In this document: in pieces, positions 7,878 to 15,636 of the stretch
How positions within the stretch are numbered: position 1 is the stretch's first letter
How the letters are laid out: every line of letters starts with the position of its first letter
Assembly: GCA_022484595.1 (NCBI GenBank)
Contig: JAKVLB010000003.1
Location: forward strand, 124,001 to 188,000
Reading direction: 5' to 3'
DNA length: 64,000 bases
DNA from: Mageeibacillus sp.
GTDB lineage: Bacteria > Bacillota > Clostridia > Saccharofermentanales > Saccharofermentanaceae
Position numbers and translations under genes: made by a program
Notes under the pieces: model-generated
Databases searched by the model: none
What the model was told of the DNA's origin: nothing
Seen by the model: the letters and a program-made list of their open reading frames with translations, nothing else

Positions 7878-8190
7878 TATTGTTACCCCCCATTAGCAAT
7901 GCATCGACCGAACTGCTGAAAGACTCCCAGTCTCTGACAGCCTCGTCAAGCTTGACTTTACCACTGTCCGTCAACCTGTAATATCTGCGGTTACGGCCGG
8001 CAATCGCCTCATCATATGTCGTCAGATATCCGTCCTTTTGAAGTCGTCTCAAAACCGGATACAGCGTTGACTCCGATATATCTACGACATTCCTCACCTG
8101 TTGAGTAAGTGTATAGCCGTATGCATCACCGTGGCTTACTCCGGAGAGTACACACGCATCAAGCAATCCTGATCCCAATTGATAAACCAT
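7870..8190 (-). CDS. PadR family transcriptional regulator
   Basis: A 106-residue winged-helix regulator: MVYQLGSGLLDACVLSGVSHGDAYGYTLTQQV with the conserved YGY, then ESTLYPVLRRLQKDGYLT (recognition region) and RRYYRLTDSGKVKL (wing). The ATG at 8190 follows AAAGGAGGAAACAGA; an upstream extension of 38 codons overlaps the promoter and operator and is unlikely. It is the first gene of the operon with DUF1700 and DUF4097, and the palindrome in its promoter indicates autorepression. The inducer is unknown. Confidence 0.9.
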   Translation of the reverse strand: MVYQLGSGLLDACVLSGVSHGDAYGYTLTQQVRNVVDISESTLYPVLRRLQKDGYLTTYDEAIAGRNRRYYRLTDSGKVKLDEAVRDWESFSSSVDALLMGGNNNE

Positions 8191-8267
8191 TCTGTTTCCT
8201 CCTTTCAAATTTCCAAAGAAGGTCGTGTATTTGCCAATCGCAGAATACAGCGCACAACCTTGACTGA

Positions 8268-8304
8268 TGTATAATACTATACAACATATAATATTATCCG
8301 TCAA
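8268..8304 (-). promoter_or_regulatory. Promoter and PadR-type operator
   Basis: On the minus strand, -35 TTGACG (8299-8304) and -10 TATAGT (8276-8281) are separated by 17 bases. The dyad TGTATA-N4-TATACA (8268-8283) covers the -10 and start site, the usual position of a PadR repressor site. Confidence 0.65.
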
Positions 8305-8360
8305 CTATTGTTTGCGCGCTGTATCCGTCAGTTCCGAATCCTTAAGATTATTACCTGATC

Positions 8361-9680
8361 TTACAATATATCAACCGCTTCACCTCGCAAAGCTTTGTTC
8401 ATACTTCTTACGGCACAGAATTTGCCGCACATCGAGCATGTATCATCATTCTCGGGCTTACGCGACTCCCGGATTGCTCGAGCCGTCTCAGGGTCAATCG
8501 CACACTTCCACTGCCCGTCCCAGTCTAGTGCATGTCTTGCGTCAGCCATTCTGTCATCAATGTCTCTGGCTCCGCGGACCCCTTTTGCGATATCGGCCGC
8601 GTGGGCCGCGATTCTGCTGGCAATAATGCCCTGTTTGACGTCTTCGATATCAGGCAGCGCCAGATGCTCGGCCGGAGTAACATAGCACAGAAAAGAAGCT
8701 CCGTTCATTGCCGCTATAGCGCCTCCTATGGCAGCCGTAATATGGTCATAGCCGGGAGCAATGTCAGTAACCAGAGGTCCGAGAACATAGAACGGCGCAC
8801 CTTTGCATACTGACTGCTGAACCTTCATATTAGCGGCTATCTGGTCCATCGGGACATGTCCCGGACCTTCTACAATAACCTGAACATCCTTCTCCCATGC
8901 GCGGCTTGTAAGTTCACCAAGCCGTACAAGTTCTTCCGTCTGGCACACATCAGTGGCGTCGGCGAGGCAGCCCGGACGGCAGGCATCGCCGAGCGAGACG
9001 GTCACGTCGTATTCGCGGCAGATATCCAGAATCTCGTCATAATACTCGTAGAAAGGATTTTCGTTGCCTGTCATGCACATCCATGCGAAAATCAAAGAGC
9101 CGCCGCGTGACACAATATTCATCTTTCTCTTATGTTTCTTTATCTGAGAGATGGTGTTGCGCGTGATACCGCAATGCAAAGTCACAAAATCAACCCCGTT
9201 CTCTGCGTGAAGCCTCACTACATCTATAAAATCTTTGGCTGTAAGTGTTCCCAGATCGCGCTGATAGTGAATCACGCTGTCGTAAACCGGAACTGTCCCT
9301 ATCATCGCGGGGCAATCAGATACAAGCTTCAATCTGAAAGGCTCTGTATTGCCGTGACTCGACAGATCCATTATCGCATCTGCTCCCATGTTTACAGCCG
9401 ACATAACCTTCTCAAGCTCCACGCCGTAATCTTTGCAATCCCGCGACACACCCAGATTCACATTGATTTTTGTTGTGAGCATGGAACCTATGCCTCTCGG
9501 ATCAAGCGATTTATGAAGCCTGTTGGCGGGAATCGCTACCTTGCCGCAGGCCACAAGCGGAATCAGCTCTTCTGCAGTCATGTTTTCCCTTGCAGCTGCT
9601 ATGGTCATTTCTTTGGTTACAATACCACGCCTGGCGGCCTCCATCTGTGTTTTGTACTTTCTTTCTTCCTTATTGTTCAT
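8361..9680 (-). CDS. thiC: Phosphomethylpyrimidine synthase ThiC
   Basis: Radical-SAM enzyme that converts 5-aminoimidazole ribotide to hydroxymethylpyrimidine phosphate for thiamine synthesis. The 439-residue chain is the short form without the N-terminal extension of plant and proteobacterial ThiC. It shows the family blocks [31 protein letters not shown] and [20 protein letters not shown], and the C-terminal cluster motif CSMCGKFC (about 413-421) that holds the [4Fe-4S]. It is last in the thiM-thiE-thiD-thiC operon, 44 bases after thiD, with its own AAGGAG. The TPP riboswitch at the operon head should control it. Confidence 0.95.
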   Translation of the reverse strand: MNNKEERKYKTQMEAARRGIVTKEMTIAAARENMTAEELIPLVACGKVAIPANRLHKSLDPRGIGSMLTTKINVNLGVSRDCKDYGVELEKVMSAVNMGADAIMDLSSHGNTEPFRLKLVSDCPAMIGTVPVYDSVIHYQRDLGTLTAKDFIDVVRLHAENGVDFVTLHCGITRNTISQIKKHKRKMNIVSRGGSLIFAWMCMTGNENPFYEYYDEILDICREYDVTVSLGDACRPGCLADATDVCQTEELVRLGELTSRAWEKDVQVIVEGPGHVPMDQIAANMKVQQSVCKGAPFYVLGPLVTDIAPGYDHITAAIGGAIAAMNGASFLCYVTPAEHLALPDIEDVKQGIIASRIAAHAADIAKGVRGARDIDDRMADARHALDWDGQWKCAIDPETARAIRESRKPENDDTCSMCGKFCAVRSMNKALRGEAVDIL

Positions 9681-9724
9681 TTAAAAATTTACTCCTTGAA
9701 TCTGATGAAACTTCGTTATAATGC

Positions 9725-10567
9725 TCACTTTGTAACTATGTTACAGGCGTGATTGAGAGGACCTTTGCCGTGTCCTATGTCAAGATTTGAGGCAATCGCC
9801 AGCGAAACATAGTCTTTGGCGGCGGCAACCGATTCATCCAGAGACAGACCCCTGGCCAGATTGGAACATATAGCGCTCGAAAGAGTGCATCCGGTGCCGT
9901 GTGTGTTGTTGTTGGCAATTCTCGGCGACCGGTACCACTTTATCTGTCCGTCACTGTAAAGAACATCGTCACAGCAGCTTACGCTTCCTTCTGCTGCGGC
10001 AGAATGACCGCCTTTGATAAGAACAGGGCAGCCATACCTGTCGCCAAGAAGTCCTGCAGCATTTTCGATTGCCTCTGGCGAAGGACAATTGGCAATATGT
10101 TCTGACAGAGCCGCTTCACACGGTATGTCCTTCATGAGTGCCCAGGCTTCGGGTATATTTGGCGTGATGAGCGCTGCGAGCGGGAAAAGCTCGTCTCTGA
10201 GCGCTGTAACTGCGTCACCATCAAGAAGCCTCGTGTTGCTTGTTGATATCATAACCGGGTCAATGACGACTTTACCGGCACCGTAATGACGGATTCGCTC
10301 CGCAACGGCGACAGTAACGGCTTTGCTGCCAAGCATTCCGATTTTGACGCTGTCAGGGAATATATCTGTAAATACCGCGTCCATCTGGTCCTTCACAATC
10401 CCGGCCGGGACTTCGAGAACCGACCTTATTCCTAGGGTATTCTGCGCGGTAATCGCAGTTATCACGCTCATACCGTAGACACCGTTGGCAATCATCGTCT
10501 TGAGGTCTGCCTGAACGCCGGCACCGCCGGAAGAATCCGAGCCTGCTATAGTAAGTGCTGTTCTCAT
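9725..10567 (-). CDS. thiD: Hydroxymethylpyrimidine/phosphomethylpyrimidine kinase ThiD
   Basis: Ribokinase-family enzyme that phosphorylates HMP and HMP-P to HMP-PP. Family signatures are TIAGSDSSGGAGVQADLKT at the N-terminus, VIDPVMISTS, and the C-terminal ATP/anion-hole motif NNTHGTGCTLSSAI. The start ATG at 10567 overlaps the thiE stop by 4 bases; a few upstream in-frame codons belong to thiE and are rejected. The protein has 280 residues, slightly long for ThiD but normal for clostridia. It supplies the pyrimidine diphosphate that ThiE joins to the thiazole phosphate. Confidence 0.95.
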   Translation of the reverse strand: MRTALTIAGSDSSGGAGVQADLKTMIANGVYGMSVITAITAQNTLGIRSVLEVPAGIVKDQMDAVFTDIFPDSVKIGMLGSKAVTVAVAERIRHYGAGKVVIDPVMISTSNTRLLDGDAVTALRDELFPLAALITPNIPEAWALMKDIPCEAALSEHIANCPSPEAIENAAGLLGDRYGCPVLIKGGHSAAAEGSVSCCDDVLYSDGQIKWYRSPRIANNNTHGTGCTLSSAICSNLARGLSLDESVAAAKDYVSLAIASNLDIGHGKGPLNHACNIVTK

Positions 10568-11196
10568 AGACAAACTGCCGCCCGGCAAAGTCTCATGCTC
10601 GCCTCACGCGGATCTTTCTGCGCAAGAATCGCGCTGATTACCGCAACTCCGCAAATTCCGCTGCCTTTCAGCTCACTTATGTTCTCTGCTGTAATTCCGC
10701 CGATAGCAATTACCGGGATTGTGACGCTTCGGCATATTTCCGTGAGAGTTTCCCGATCAACGCTGTCGGCATCCGATTTTGACCCTGTCGCGAAAACCGC
10801 ACCGACACCAAGGTAATCTGCCCCGTCTCTCTGAGCTTCAATCGCCTGCTCCACTGTCTGTACCGAAGCTCCGATTATTTTACTGTCTCCGAGAATCGCC
10901 CGTGCGTCTGCTACGCACCGGTCTGACTGACCCACATGAACTCCGTCACTGCCGCACAAAAATGCCGCGTCGACATCGTCATTAATCACAAACGGCACGC
11001 CGTGTCTCCTGCAGACTTCCTGAGTATTCTTTGCAAAGTCAGCGAGTTCCGCGCCCGACTTATCCTTCTGCCTGAGCTGAACAAAGCTCACTCCGCCCTC
11101 TATTGCCTGTTCCACCTGACTCTCAAGTGATCTGCCTTCAAGCCATCTGCTGTCAGTCACAAGATAAACAAGAAGAGATTTCTTATCTAATCTCAT
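10564..11196 (-). CDS. thiE: Thiamine-phosphate synthase ThiE
   Basis: TIM-barrel enzyme that couples HMP-PP with hydroxyethylthiazole phosphate. Seen are VQLRQKDKSG, the Mg-binding FVINDDVDAAFLCGSDGVHVGQSD, and GVGAVFATGSKSDADS (diphosphate loop), then VIAIGGI. I start at the ATG at 11196 after GGGAGGTG; the frame extends 60 codons further upstream, but those codons lie in thiM and carry no family sequence. The gene overlaps thiM by 14 bases and thiD by 4, giving tight coupling. Confidence 0.95.
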   Translation of the reverse strand: MRLDKKSLLVYLVTDSRWLEGRSLESQVEQAIEGGVSFVQLRQKDKSGAELADFAKNTQEVCRRHGVPFVINDDVDAAFLCGSDGVHVGQSDRCVADARAILGDSKIIGASVQTVEQAIEAQRDGADYLGVGAVFATGSKSDADSVDRETLTEICRSVTIPVIAIGGITAENISELKGSGICGVAVISAILAQKDPREASMRLCRAAVCL

Positions 11197-12022
11197 ATCT
11201 GCACCTCCCGTCGAGTTCTTCTCCGGAAAGGTTGTATATGGCGTCAATAATGCGGTTTCTGTAAGTAGCGTTGCCTTCGCCTTCTTTGAGATTGGCATAA
11301 GCAGTCTCACCGCAGACTCCCATGGAGCTGACTGCGGCTGCCACGGCAAAGACCGTTCCGGCACTGCCCGCGTCACTGATCATATCTGCCGCGACACAGG
11401 CAGTCGTCATACCTGACAGCTGACAACCCGTACCGGTTATTCTTCCCATCTCCGGTCTGCCGTTGTAAATTGCAATGCTTGTCCTGCCGTCGCTCACTAT
11501 ATCAATTGCGCCCGTAACCGCGACGGTAAGATTCTCGCGCGCGGCAAACCCGCTTACAAAGCCGACCGCATCGTCAAGATTGTCTTTGCATACAGCGTCA
11601 AGCCCTGAACAATCCACACCCCTTGTATCATTGGAACCTGAAGCAAGCGCCTTTATCTCCGACATGTTGCCACGAACTGCGGTAAAGTCATAATCATCCA
11701 GAAGCTTCCTTGCGGTATCGGTTCGAAGTCTGCTCGCTCCGGCTCCGACCGGATCAAGAATCATCGGATGCTTCAGAGCCTGTGCCCTGGCGCATGCTAC
11801 ACGCATTGCCTCAATTGTCATGCTGTTGAGCGTGCCGATATTTACGCACAGACCGTCACATATAGCAGTGATATCACCCGCTTCGCATGGATCGTCCGCC
11901 ATAACGGGACTTGCACCGCAGGCAAGAATCACATTGGCAACATCGTTCACAGTAACATAGTTTGTTATGCAGTGAACGAGCGGCGCTTTTGAACGCACAT
12001 TTTCGAGACATTTACTGAACAT
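11183..12022 (-). CDS. thiM: Hydroxyethylthiazole kinase ThiM
   Basis: Salvage kinase that phosphorylates the thiazole moiety. The 279-residue chain has APLVHCITNYVTVNDVANVILACGASPVMADDP at the N-terminus, ILDPVGAGASRLRT, RGNMSEIKAL, and the catalytic TGTGCQLSG with its cysteine. It is the first gene of the operon, 20 bases after the riboswitch terminator region ends with AAGGAGG. With ThiD and ThiE it forms the kinase and coupling steps, and ThiC makes the pyrimidine; no thiazole synthesis genes (thiG, thiH, thiS) are in the window, so the thiazole may be salvaged or made elsewhere. Confidence 0.95.
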   Translation of the reverse strand: MFSKCLENVRSKAPLVHCITNYVTVNDVANVILACGASPVMADDPCEAGDITAICDGLCVNIGTLNSMTIEAMRVACARAQALKHPMILDPVGAGASRLRTDTARKLLDDYDFTAVRGNMSEIKALASGSNDTRGVDCSGLDAVCKDNLDDAVGFVSGFAARENLTVAVTGAIDIVSDGRTSIAIYNGRPEMGRITGTGCQLSGMTTACVAADMISDAGSAGTVFAVAAAVSSMGVCGETAYANLKEGEGNATYRNRIIDAIYNLSGEELDGRCRYEIR

Positions 12023-12093
12023 AATAATGTTCCTCCTTGAATAAAGATGTTTTTGAACCGTTTGTCTCTGTCTACGTTTATGCGCGTATAAGC

Positions 12094-12130
12094 AAATAAA
12101 AACGGATACACCTTGAATTGGTGTACCCGT
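12094..12130 (-). terminator. Riboswitch-controlled intrinsic terminator before thiM
   Basis: On the minus strand, ACGGGTACACC and GGTGTATCCGT form an 11-base stem with one G-U pair around a 7-base loop, followed by TTTTATTT. It lies between the TPP aptamer and thiM, so it is the expression platform: TPP binding should favour termination. Confidence 0.85.
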
Positions 12131-12144
12131 TGCTTAAGTAATCT

Positions 12145-12242
12145 TCTTCAGCGTTCCTACGTTGGCATTATCCAAATCAGGTTGTGGGTCTAGGCGGTAT
12201 ATATCACCTACTCTCAGCCTGTTTACGCAAGCTCCCCGTGCC
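12145..12242 (-). promoter_or_regulatory. TPP riboswitch (THI element) aptamer
   Basis: The minus strand shows the conserved order of the THI box: GGGGAGC, CTGAGAG, TAGACCC, ACCTGATTTGGATAATGCCA, then ACGTAGGAACGC. These are the P2/J pyrimidine-sensing (CTGAGA) and pyrophosphate-sensing (CCTGAT..GGATAATGCCA) elements. The RNA begins just after the promoter at 12248-12276 and ends before the terminator at 12094-12130. It controls thiM-thiE-thiD-thiC by transcription attenuation. Confidence 0.95.
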
Positions 12243-12247
12243 TGAAC

Positions 12248-12276
12248 ATCGTAGTTTAAAAGTCAGGATATGTCAA
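12248..12276 (-). promoter_or_regulatory. Promoter of the thi operon
   Basis: Minus-strand TTGACA (12271-12276), a 17-base spacer and TACGAT (12248-12253). Transcription would start at about 12241, exactly at the first stem of the TPP aptamer. Confidence 0.75.
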
Positions 12277-12302
12277 GCGGCAATGTCAGTGAAGGCAGCC
12301 GT

Positions 12303-13241
12303 CTATTCCTGATATGTGGCGTTGAGTTTGGCCAGAATGACCGGAAGCTCCGTATCAATGACATCGTTATCAAGCTGACAGGTTCCGGCGTTGGCGTGAC
12401 CGCCGCCACCGTAGCTCAGGCAAAGCGCTCCTATATCAGTTCTGTTCGCACGGTTTACAATGGATTTACCTATCATCACCGCAGTATTCTGTTTATGAAA
12501 GCCCCACGCCACATGGACGCTGATCTCAGCCTGCGGCCAAAGGGCATATACCATGAACCGGTTTCCGGTATAGATTATGTCCAAAGGACGTAAATCAATG
12601 ACAGCCACCTTGCCGACAATCTTTACGGTGTCACGAAGCTGAGCGACAAACTTCTCCTGCTGTTCAAAATACATGTCAACGCGTTCCCTGACATCCGGAA
12701 GCGCAAGAACTTCATCCACATTGTGATCTGTACAATAGCTGATAAGCTCCATCATCAGATCATAATTGGAAATGCGGAAATCGTGGAATCTTCCGAGACC
12801 GGTTCTCGCGTCCATAAGGAAATCCATAAGCACCCAGCCCGACGGATGCAATATCTCATCTACTGTAAAATCGGCGCAGTCACCCTTGTCAACCGCTTCG
12901 AGGATCTCCGGCGTAACCGTCCTGAACTTCTCTCTTCCGCCGTAGTAATTATAGACCACGCTCGCGGCTGATTTCGCGGTAGGTATGCAGACATATCTGC
13001 CCTTGAAGCTGTCAGGACTGTTGCGAACCAGCTCGCTCTCGTGATGGTCAAAAGCGATTCCGACTCTCGGATCAAACGGAAGATTTGTCGTAATATCATT
13101 ACCGGTAATATCAACTTTCCCGTCCTGAACATCCTTGGGATGGACAAACTTGATATCCTGAATCATATCAAGCTCCCGAAGAAGCATTGCACAGACCAGG
13201 CCATCGAAATCACTCCTGGTTACCAGACGCATTGTACCCAT
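12303..13241 (-). CDS. DHH family phosphoesterase
   Basis: A 312-residue hydrolase with the N-terminal SDFDG motif (RLVTRSDFDGLVCAMLL), the metal-binding DHH (IAFDHHESE near 75) and the C-terminal DHHA1-like GGGGHANAG motif. These define the DHH family, which includes exopolyphosphatases and oligoribonuclease/pApA hydrolases. The ATG at 13241 is used because AGGAGG lies nine bases upstream; the frame continues 14 codons further. It precedes the thi riboswitch as a separate unit. The real substrate (polyphosphate, pAp or a short nucleotide) cannot be told. Confidence 0.85.
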   Translation of the reverse strand: MGTMRLVTRSDFDGLVCAMLLRELDMIQDIKFVHPKDVQDGKVDITGNDITTNLPFDPRVGIAFDHHESELVRNSPDSFKGRYVCIPTAKSAASVVYNYYGGREKFRTVTPEILEAVDKGDCADFTVDEILHPSGWVLMDFLMDARTGLGRFHDFRISNYDLMMELISYCTDHNVDEVLALPDVRERVDMYFEQQEKFVAQLRDTVKIVGKVAVIDLRPLDIIYTGNRFMVYALWPQAEISVHVAWGFHKQNTAVMIGKSIVNRANRTDIGALCLSYGGGGHANAGTCQLDNDVIDTELPVILAKLNATYQE

Positions 13242-13317
13242 TGTTATGTCCTCCTGTTTCATTATCTGATTAAATACTAACATCTTCTCAAAAAGATAAA
13301 TAAAACAGTGTGTAAAT

Positions 13318-14049
13318 TTATGTTAACGGTATATTTGTCACGCAAACAGAACATAATGCGTCGCACAGCTCATCTTCACTATGTACGGTAAAATCCGGCC
13401 GGTACGACACACCGGAAATGTCTGAAGACGAGCCGCGTCTGTCGAACCAGATTGTATGCCAGCGTGCTCCCGCTGCGCCAATTATGTCATGCTTCATCGA
13501 GTCACCGACCATCCACAGATTCTCAGGTGTCAGTCCAAGTCTGTCTTCCATCATCTCGAAAATTCTGACATCCGGTTTGGTATACCCGACTTCACCGGCG
13601 ACGATAGTCCTGTCTCTGTCAACCCAGCGGTCGAGTCCGAGTCTGTCAAATTTGCTCCACTGGTGTCCGGCCTGACCGGCAGTAATTATTCCGAGAATGA
13701 CGTCATCGATGACTGAAATTCTGTCAAGTGTCGCGCTGAGAAGCGGCGACACCGCCATAGAAGACTGCATGGAGAGATACAGTTCGGCCGCGCGGTGTCC
13801 CGCGTTTATGTCACCGAGTCCGAACATCTCCATGACCGTCCCGTATCGCCAACTGTTGGATTCTACGGTCGTAATCTCACCGCGTTCCAGCCTGGCGAGA
13901 TTGCTGTCTGAGCAGCGGTAGAATTCGTCAACAAATCTGCGTCTCTGCTGTTCATCAAACGTTATGCCCAGCACTTCCCCGGCTGCGTCTGATATCAACT
14001 TCTGTCTATCATATAGAGTATCATCAATATCTAATACAATTCCTGTCAT
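13318..14049 (-). CDS. HAD family hydrolase
   Basis: A 243-residue haloacid-dehalogenase-type phosphatase. Motif I is DIDDTLYD at the N-terminus with the nucleophile and acid Asp pair, motif II lies in ILGIITAGQ, motif III Lys is in GEVGYTKPD, and motif IV is MVGDSMKHDIIGA. The helical cap between motifs I and II places it in subfamily I (YjjG or phosphoglycolate-phosphatase-like). The ATG at 14049 follows GGAGATAAATGT. It is on the same strand as the MFS gene upstream, 44 bases away, and may share its transcript. The substrate is unknown. Confidence 0.85.
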   Translation of the reverse strand: MTGIVLDIDDTLYDRQKLISDAAGEVLGITFDEQQRRRFVDEFYRCSDSNLARLERGEITTVESNSWRYGTVMEMFGLGDINAGHRAAELYLSMQSSMAVSPLLSATLDRISVIDDVILGIITAGQAGHQWSKFDRLGLDRWVDRDRTIVAGEVGYTKPDVRIFEMMEDRLGLTPENLWMVGDSMKHDIIGAAGARWHTIWFDRRGSSSDISGVSYRPDFTVHSEDELCDALCSVCVTNIPLT

Positions 14050-14093
14050 ACATTTATCTCCGTAATTGTCCGTCGGGATTTATCCCGGACACG

Positions 14094-15446
14094 TCACTCA
14101 AAATCTTCAAATGTCTCAAGGCCCTTTGGGGCATCTGCGCAGACATCTCCGTGGCGCACAAAAATCATTGTAATGAAGCTTGCAAATGCGAAAACCGCTG
14201 CATAAACAAACAAAATCCTGTAGCTGACGTTGCGCATAAGGAATCCGGTGAGAACAGGCGTCAAAACCTGACCGAGCATTGCCGCAGTGTAATACAGTCC
14301 GGTGTATTCACCCGATTCTGATCCCTTGCACATTTCGACGACCATCGGCAGAGAATTTACGCTTATCGCCGCCCAGGCCACACCGACCAAAGCAAAGACG
14401 ATATACATGAGCACACTGATATGATCGTTTGTCACTGTAAGAACTCCGCACAGAGCAAATGATACAGTGAGCAGGATTGTACCGAAGTATATTGATTTCT
14501 TGCGGCCTATGCGTGAGGCAAGAAGGCCGAGCGGCAAATATGACACAATCGCGCCGGCATTTGCAATAAGGAAGCAGAGTGAGGCGCCGCCTATTCCTTC
14601 GCCCATTATCCGGCTTACATAGGTTGTAAACCACGTGGTTACCGCGTTATAGCCCATGTACCAGAGCATTATAGATACCAGGAGGAAAATCATGGAGCGG
14701 CGGACTGATCCTGTAAGCGCACGTTTGCCTCCTGTCTTACTGTCTGACCTGCCTTCAGCATTCAGATCCCACTCGGGATGCTCTGCTTCTATGGAATCGT
14801 TGATTGCGGAGAGTTTGTTCTCGCGCACAAAGGCGAACATTATTCCTACGCAGATAACGATGAAGACAGACATGAAAATAAAGAGTGCGGAATAGTCAAC
14901 ATGTGAAAGACCCTGTGTCTTTGATTTCGGGTACATGATCGCGGCAAAGGCCAGGTATATTATTCCGCCGGCTGCGCCCATCAGATTGATAATCGCATTG
15001 CCGCGTGAACGAAGAGGCTTCGGAGTAATATCAGGCATAAGCGCCACCGCGGGGGTTCTGTAAACCGTCATTGTAAGAAGCAGCATTGCAAGAACCGCGA
15101 TAAAAGCAAACACACTGTAGAACGCGCCTGTCCTTCCGGCCGCGACACCGTTGTCAATCACCGGGATAAATGTGATAAGAACTGCTGCAATAACAGTTCC
15201 TGTTATAATGTACGGCATGCGCTTTCCGATTCTCGTATGAGTCCTGTCTGACAATCTGCCGAACACAGGCAGAAGAACAATCGCGAGGATGTTGTCGATT
15301 GCCATTATTCCTCCGGAAACCGTCTCATTAAAGTGGAAGGTGTTGGTAAGAAGCAGCGGAACGATATTATCGTAGAGCTGCCAGAACGCAATGATTGACA
15401 TAAATGCAAGACCGACCAGAAATGTATTCCTGTAGTTAAGTTTCAT
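14094..15446 (-). CDS. MFS transporter of the GPH/SLC45-like sugar carrier type
   Basis: A 450-residue polytopic protein with about 12 hydrophobic segments. After TM2 it has the loop FGRLSDRTHTRIGKRMPYI, the D-R-T-x-T-R-x-G-R/K-R-x-P pattern characteristic of sugar/H+ or sugar/Na+ carriers (GPH and SLC45 groups), and the mirrored GLLASRIGRKKSIYFG in the second half. The ATG at 15446 follows GAGGGG. It is divergent from the sensor-GGDEF gene, which carries a sugar-binding-protein-like sensor domain, so both may respond to the same ligand; that is inference. Confidence 0.8.
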   Translation of the reverse strand: MKLNYRNTFLVGLAFMSIIAFWQLYDNIVPLLLTNTFHFNETVSGGIMAIDNILAIVLLPVFGRLSDRTHTRIGKRMPYIITGTVIAAVLITFIPVIDNGVAAGRTGAFYSVFAFIAVLAMLLLTMTVYRTPAVALMPDITPKPLRSRGNAIINLMGAAGGIIYLAFAAIMYPKSKTQGLSHVDYSALFIFMSVFIVICVGIMFAFVRENKLSAINDSIEAEHPEWDLNAEGRSDSKTGGKRALTGSVRRSMIFLLVSIMLWYMGYNAVTTWFTTYVSRIMGEGIGGASLCFLIANAGAIVSYLPLGLLASRIGRKKSIYFGTILLTVSFALCGVLTVTNDHISVLMYIVFALVGVAWAAISVNSLPMVVEMCKGSESGEYTGLYYTAAMLGQVLTPVLTGFLMRNVSYRILFVYAAVFAFASFITMIFVRHGDVCADAPKGLETFEDFE

Positions 15447-15636
15447 AATTACCCCTCTTCAGTAACAGGCTATGTTAATTTCAGATTATAACATTTAGTA
15501 TGACTGACAGCACCTTCGCCCGAAAGGCAAAACATTCCGGCTTAAGCTGTTGTTGCATCTGTTAATATATAAATTGTTATTTTATAATTAATCATGACGC
15601 AACAGTTGTGTTGTAACCTTTATACGAGGTGATAAT

